This document shows positions 4,976 to 5,444 of a DNA stretch of 5,444 nt, piece by piece. The stretch's first letter is position 1; each line of letters begins with the position of its first letter. The position numbers and the translations under genes were made by a program. The notes beneath the pieces are model-generated. The model ran no database searches. It had not been told where the DNA came from and worked only from the letters and a program-made list of their open reading frames with translations. The stretch comes from an uncultured Clostridia bacterium (GTDB taxonomy: Bacteria > Bacillota > Clostridia > Christensenellales > UBA1242), in the NCBI GenBank assembly GCA_944380695.1, contig CALWII010000081.1, positions 1 to 5,444 on the forward strand, read 5' to 3'.

Positions 4976-5146
4976 ATGAGCAAAAAAATATATGTAAAAA
5001 AAATGCCGAAAAGTTGTCATGAATGTTGCTTGAATTGTGGATTATGGTGTGGCGTAACAATGTGCGATATGACTGAAGAAAATAGAAAAATGTTTTGTCC
5101 ACTTGTTAACCTACACGAACACGATAAAGAGTTGGTGGCGATGTGA
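4976..5146 (+). CDS. Short cysteine-rich protein, paralogue of the 3656-4021 product, probably truncated
   Basis: The 56-residue product opens KKIYVKKMPKSCHECC and ends its cysteine cluster in MFCPL (39-43), with Cys at 14, 17, 18, 21, 25, 30 and 41. This is the same plan as the protein at 3656-4021 (K-[VI]-Y-V-x-x-[LM]-P-K-x-C-x-E-C ... C-P-L). AGAGG (4965-4969) lies six bases before the ATG. The paralogue continues with a long charged helix after CPL; here the frame stops after 13 more residues, exactly where the base composition changes to high GC. The stop codon TGA (5144-5146) may therefore come from foreign sequence, and the native protein was probably longer. Metal binding is inferred from the cysteines; function is unknown. 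Confidence 0.7.
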   Translation: MSKKIYVKKMPKSCHECCLNCGLWCGVTMCDMTEENRKMFCPLVNLHEHDKELVAM

Positions 5147-5238
5147 CGGACGTCCCTCTCCGCCAGATTCGTGATGTCAGCGTCATTGTCGAATGCCACG
5201 CCGTGCATGGGCCGTAGTTGTCATGTCTGGGTTCGCAG

Positions 5239-5444
5239 ATGACACCTGGGGAAAAGGTATTCCGTGTCAATAGGGATTTTCGCTGGACATTCGACGTGGA
5301 GAGGGTGGAGGGCGGACCGACCGCGGGTGCGCTGGGGGCGGCCGGTCAGGGGTTATTCAGCGAGAGAAGGACAATGGACACCGGCGTAAGCGCCGTGCCA
5401 GTGTCAGCGGTTGGCTTTAAATCTGCACCGCACTGGGGGCAAAA
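5239..5444 (+). CDS. Possible partial ORF in the high-GC segment, runs off the window
   Basis: An open frame of 68 codons from ATG 5239 has no stop before the window end. It begins MTPGEKVFRVNRDFRWTFDV and ends near AVGFKSAPHWGQ. The upstream in-frame TAG lies about 27 bases before the ATG. There is no convincing ribosome binding site, and long stop-free frames are expected by chance in GC-rich DNA. It competes with the minus-strand zinc-ribbon reading of the same bases; only one is likely to be real. No family is recognised. Confidence 0.3.
   Translation, partial: MTPGEKVFRVNRDFRWTFDVERVEGGPTAGALGAAGQGLFSERRTMDTGVSAVPVSAVGFKSAPHWGQ
5315..5347. repeat. Imperfect inverted repeat in the high-GC segment
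   Basis: GACCGACCGC (5315-5324) and GCGGCCGGTC (5338-5347) can pair over 10 bases with one A-C mismatch around a 13-nt loop. No T-run follows on either strand, so a simple intrinsic terminator is not supported. Confidence 0.4.
5346..5444 (-). CDS. Possible partial zinc-ribbon protein fragment
   Basis: Read from the window end inward, the minus strand gives FCPQCGADLKPTADTG and stops after 32 codons (stop at 5346-5348). CPxCGAxLKP is the hallmark first knuckle of bacterial zinc-ribbon domains, usually at the very N-terminus of the protein, so the start codon is probably just outside the window. The second CxxC knuckle is missing before the stop, so this is either a broken gene or a remnant. 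Beyond the stop the same frame continues with an Ala/Pro-rich stretch (PAAPSAPAVGPP), such as often follows these ribbons, which fits a nonsense or frameshift lesion. Confidence 0.4.
   Translation of the reverse strand, partial: FCPQCGADLKPTADTGTALTPVSIVLLSLNNP
5377..5405. repeat. GC-rich hairpin near the window end
   Basis: CGGCG (5382-5386) and CGCCG (5391-5395) form a stem with loop TAAG. Outer arms GACAC (5377-5381) and GTGTC (5401-5405) extend it, leaving a five-base bulge on the right side. It could be an intergenic palindromic element or part of a coding sequence; no T-run follows. Confidence 0.4.

Larger units (their letters stand above)
5147..5444. other. High-GC segment foreign to the rest of the window
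   Basis: From about 5131-5147 onward the sequence switches abruptly from AT-rich phage DNA to clearly GC-rich DNA with many CG dinucleotides and runs such as GCGCTGGGGGCGGCCGG. The compact ribosome-binding-site plus gene packing stops at the same point. No attachment-site repeat, insertion-sequence end or integrase is seen at the join; the palindrome GGACGTCC (5148-5155) lies right at it. The most likely explanation is a chimeric contig or clone joining a phage fragment to DNA from a high-GC (actinobacterial, possibly Bifidobacterium) genome. Confidence 0.75.

Noticed and set aside
5017..5208. A 63-codon minus-strand frame across the composition join
   Set aside because: It reads through the well-supported cysteine-rich gene on the opposite strand and spans the join, so half comes from each source. 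Its first 20 or so codons (MHGVAFDNDADITNLAERD) look protein-like but have no ribosome binding site.
5315..5405. The two GC-rich hairpins as intrinsic terminators
   Set aside because: Neither is followed by a T-run on either strand, so terminator function is not supported.
1..5444. CRISPR array, insertion sequence or integrase/attachment site
   Set aside because: No regularly spaced direct repeats, no transposase or integrase motifs and no terminal inverted repeats were seen on either strand.

Overview
The window is mostly AT-rich, phage-type DNA (about 1-5146). All genes there lie on the + strand. They are short, tightly packed and usually overlap by a few bases, and most have a clear AGGAG-type ribosome binding site. 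The recognisable products are a C5 cytosine DNA methyltransferase, an ERCC4/XPF-fold nuclease, a phage-borne tRNA-Cys and an HK97-fold major capsid protein. Together these suggest a tailed phage or prophage of a low-GC Firmicute (Clostridia-like), probably from a gut-type metagenome. The host guess is inference from composition and protein resemblance only.

Layout. (1) 3-1494: methyltransferase and nuclease, overlapping by 23 bases. (2) 1474-1774: an RNA island. It has a promoter with both hexamers perfect, a 75-nt folded tRNA-sized leader, tRNA-Cys(GCA) with an encoded CCA, an AT-only hairpin and T-run, and then a second strong promoter. (3) 1775-4021: a run of small accessory genes driven by the second promoter. 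Most are unrecognised; one looks like a membrane-anchored zinc metallopeptidase and one is a cysteine-rich, probably metal-binding protein. (4) 4021-4926: a divergent major capsid protein gene, followed by a 19-codon mini-ORF and a second, shorter cysteine-rich gene related to the one before the capsid gene. (5) 5147-5444: an abrupt change to high-GC DNA that does not belong with the rest. It looks actinobacterial (Bifidobacterium-like is a guess) and is most simply a chimeric assembly or cloning join.

How the parts may work together. The methyltransferase and nuclease may protect and process phage DNA. The tRNA island is a separate transcription unit whose tRNA has lost the normal G18-U55 elbow pair. 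The small genes downstream look like one long translationally coupled operon that reads into the capsid gene. The capsid gene is unusual in standing among small accessory genes, with no terminase, portal, protease or scaffold beside it in the window.

The most notable items are the elbow-altered tRNA-Cys with its structured leader, the isolated capsid gene with a missing loop flanked by two cysteine-rich paralogues, and the sharp composition break near 5147.
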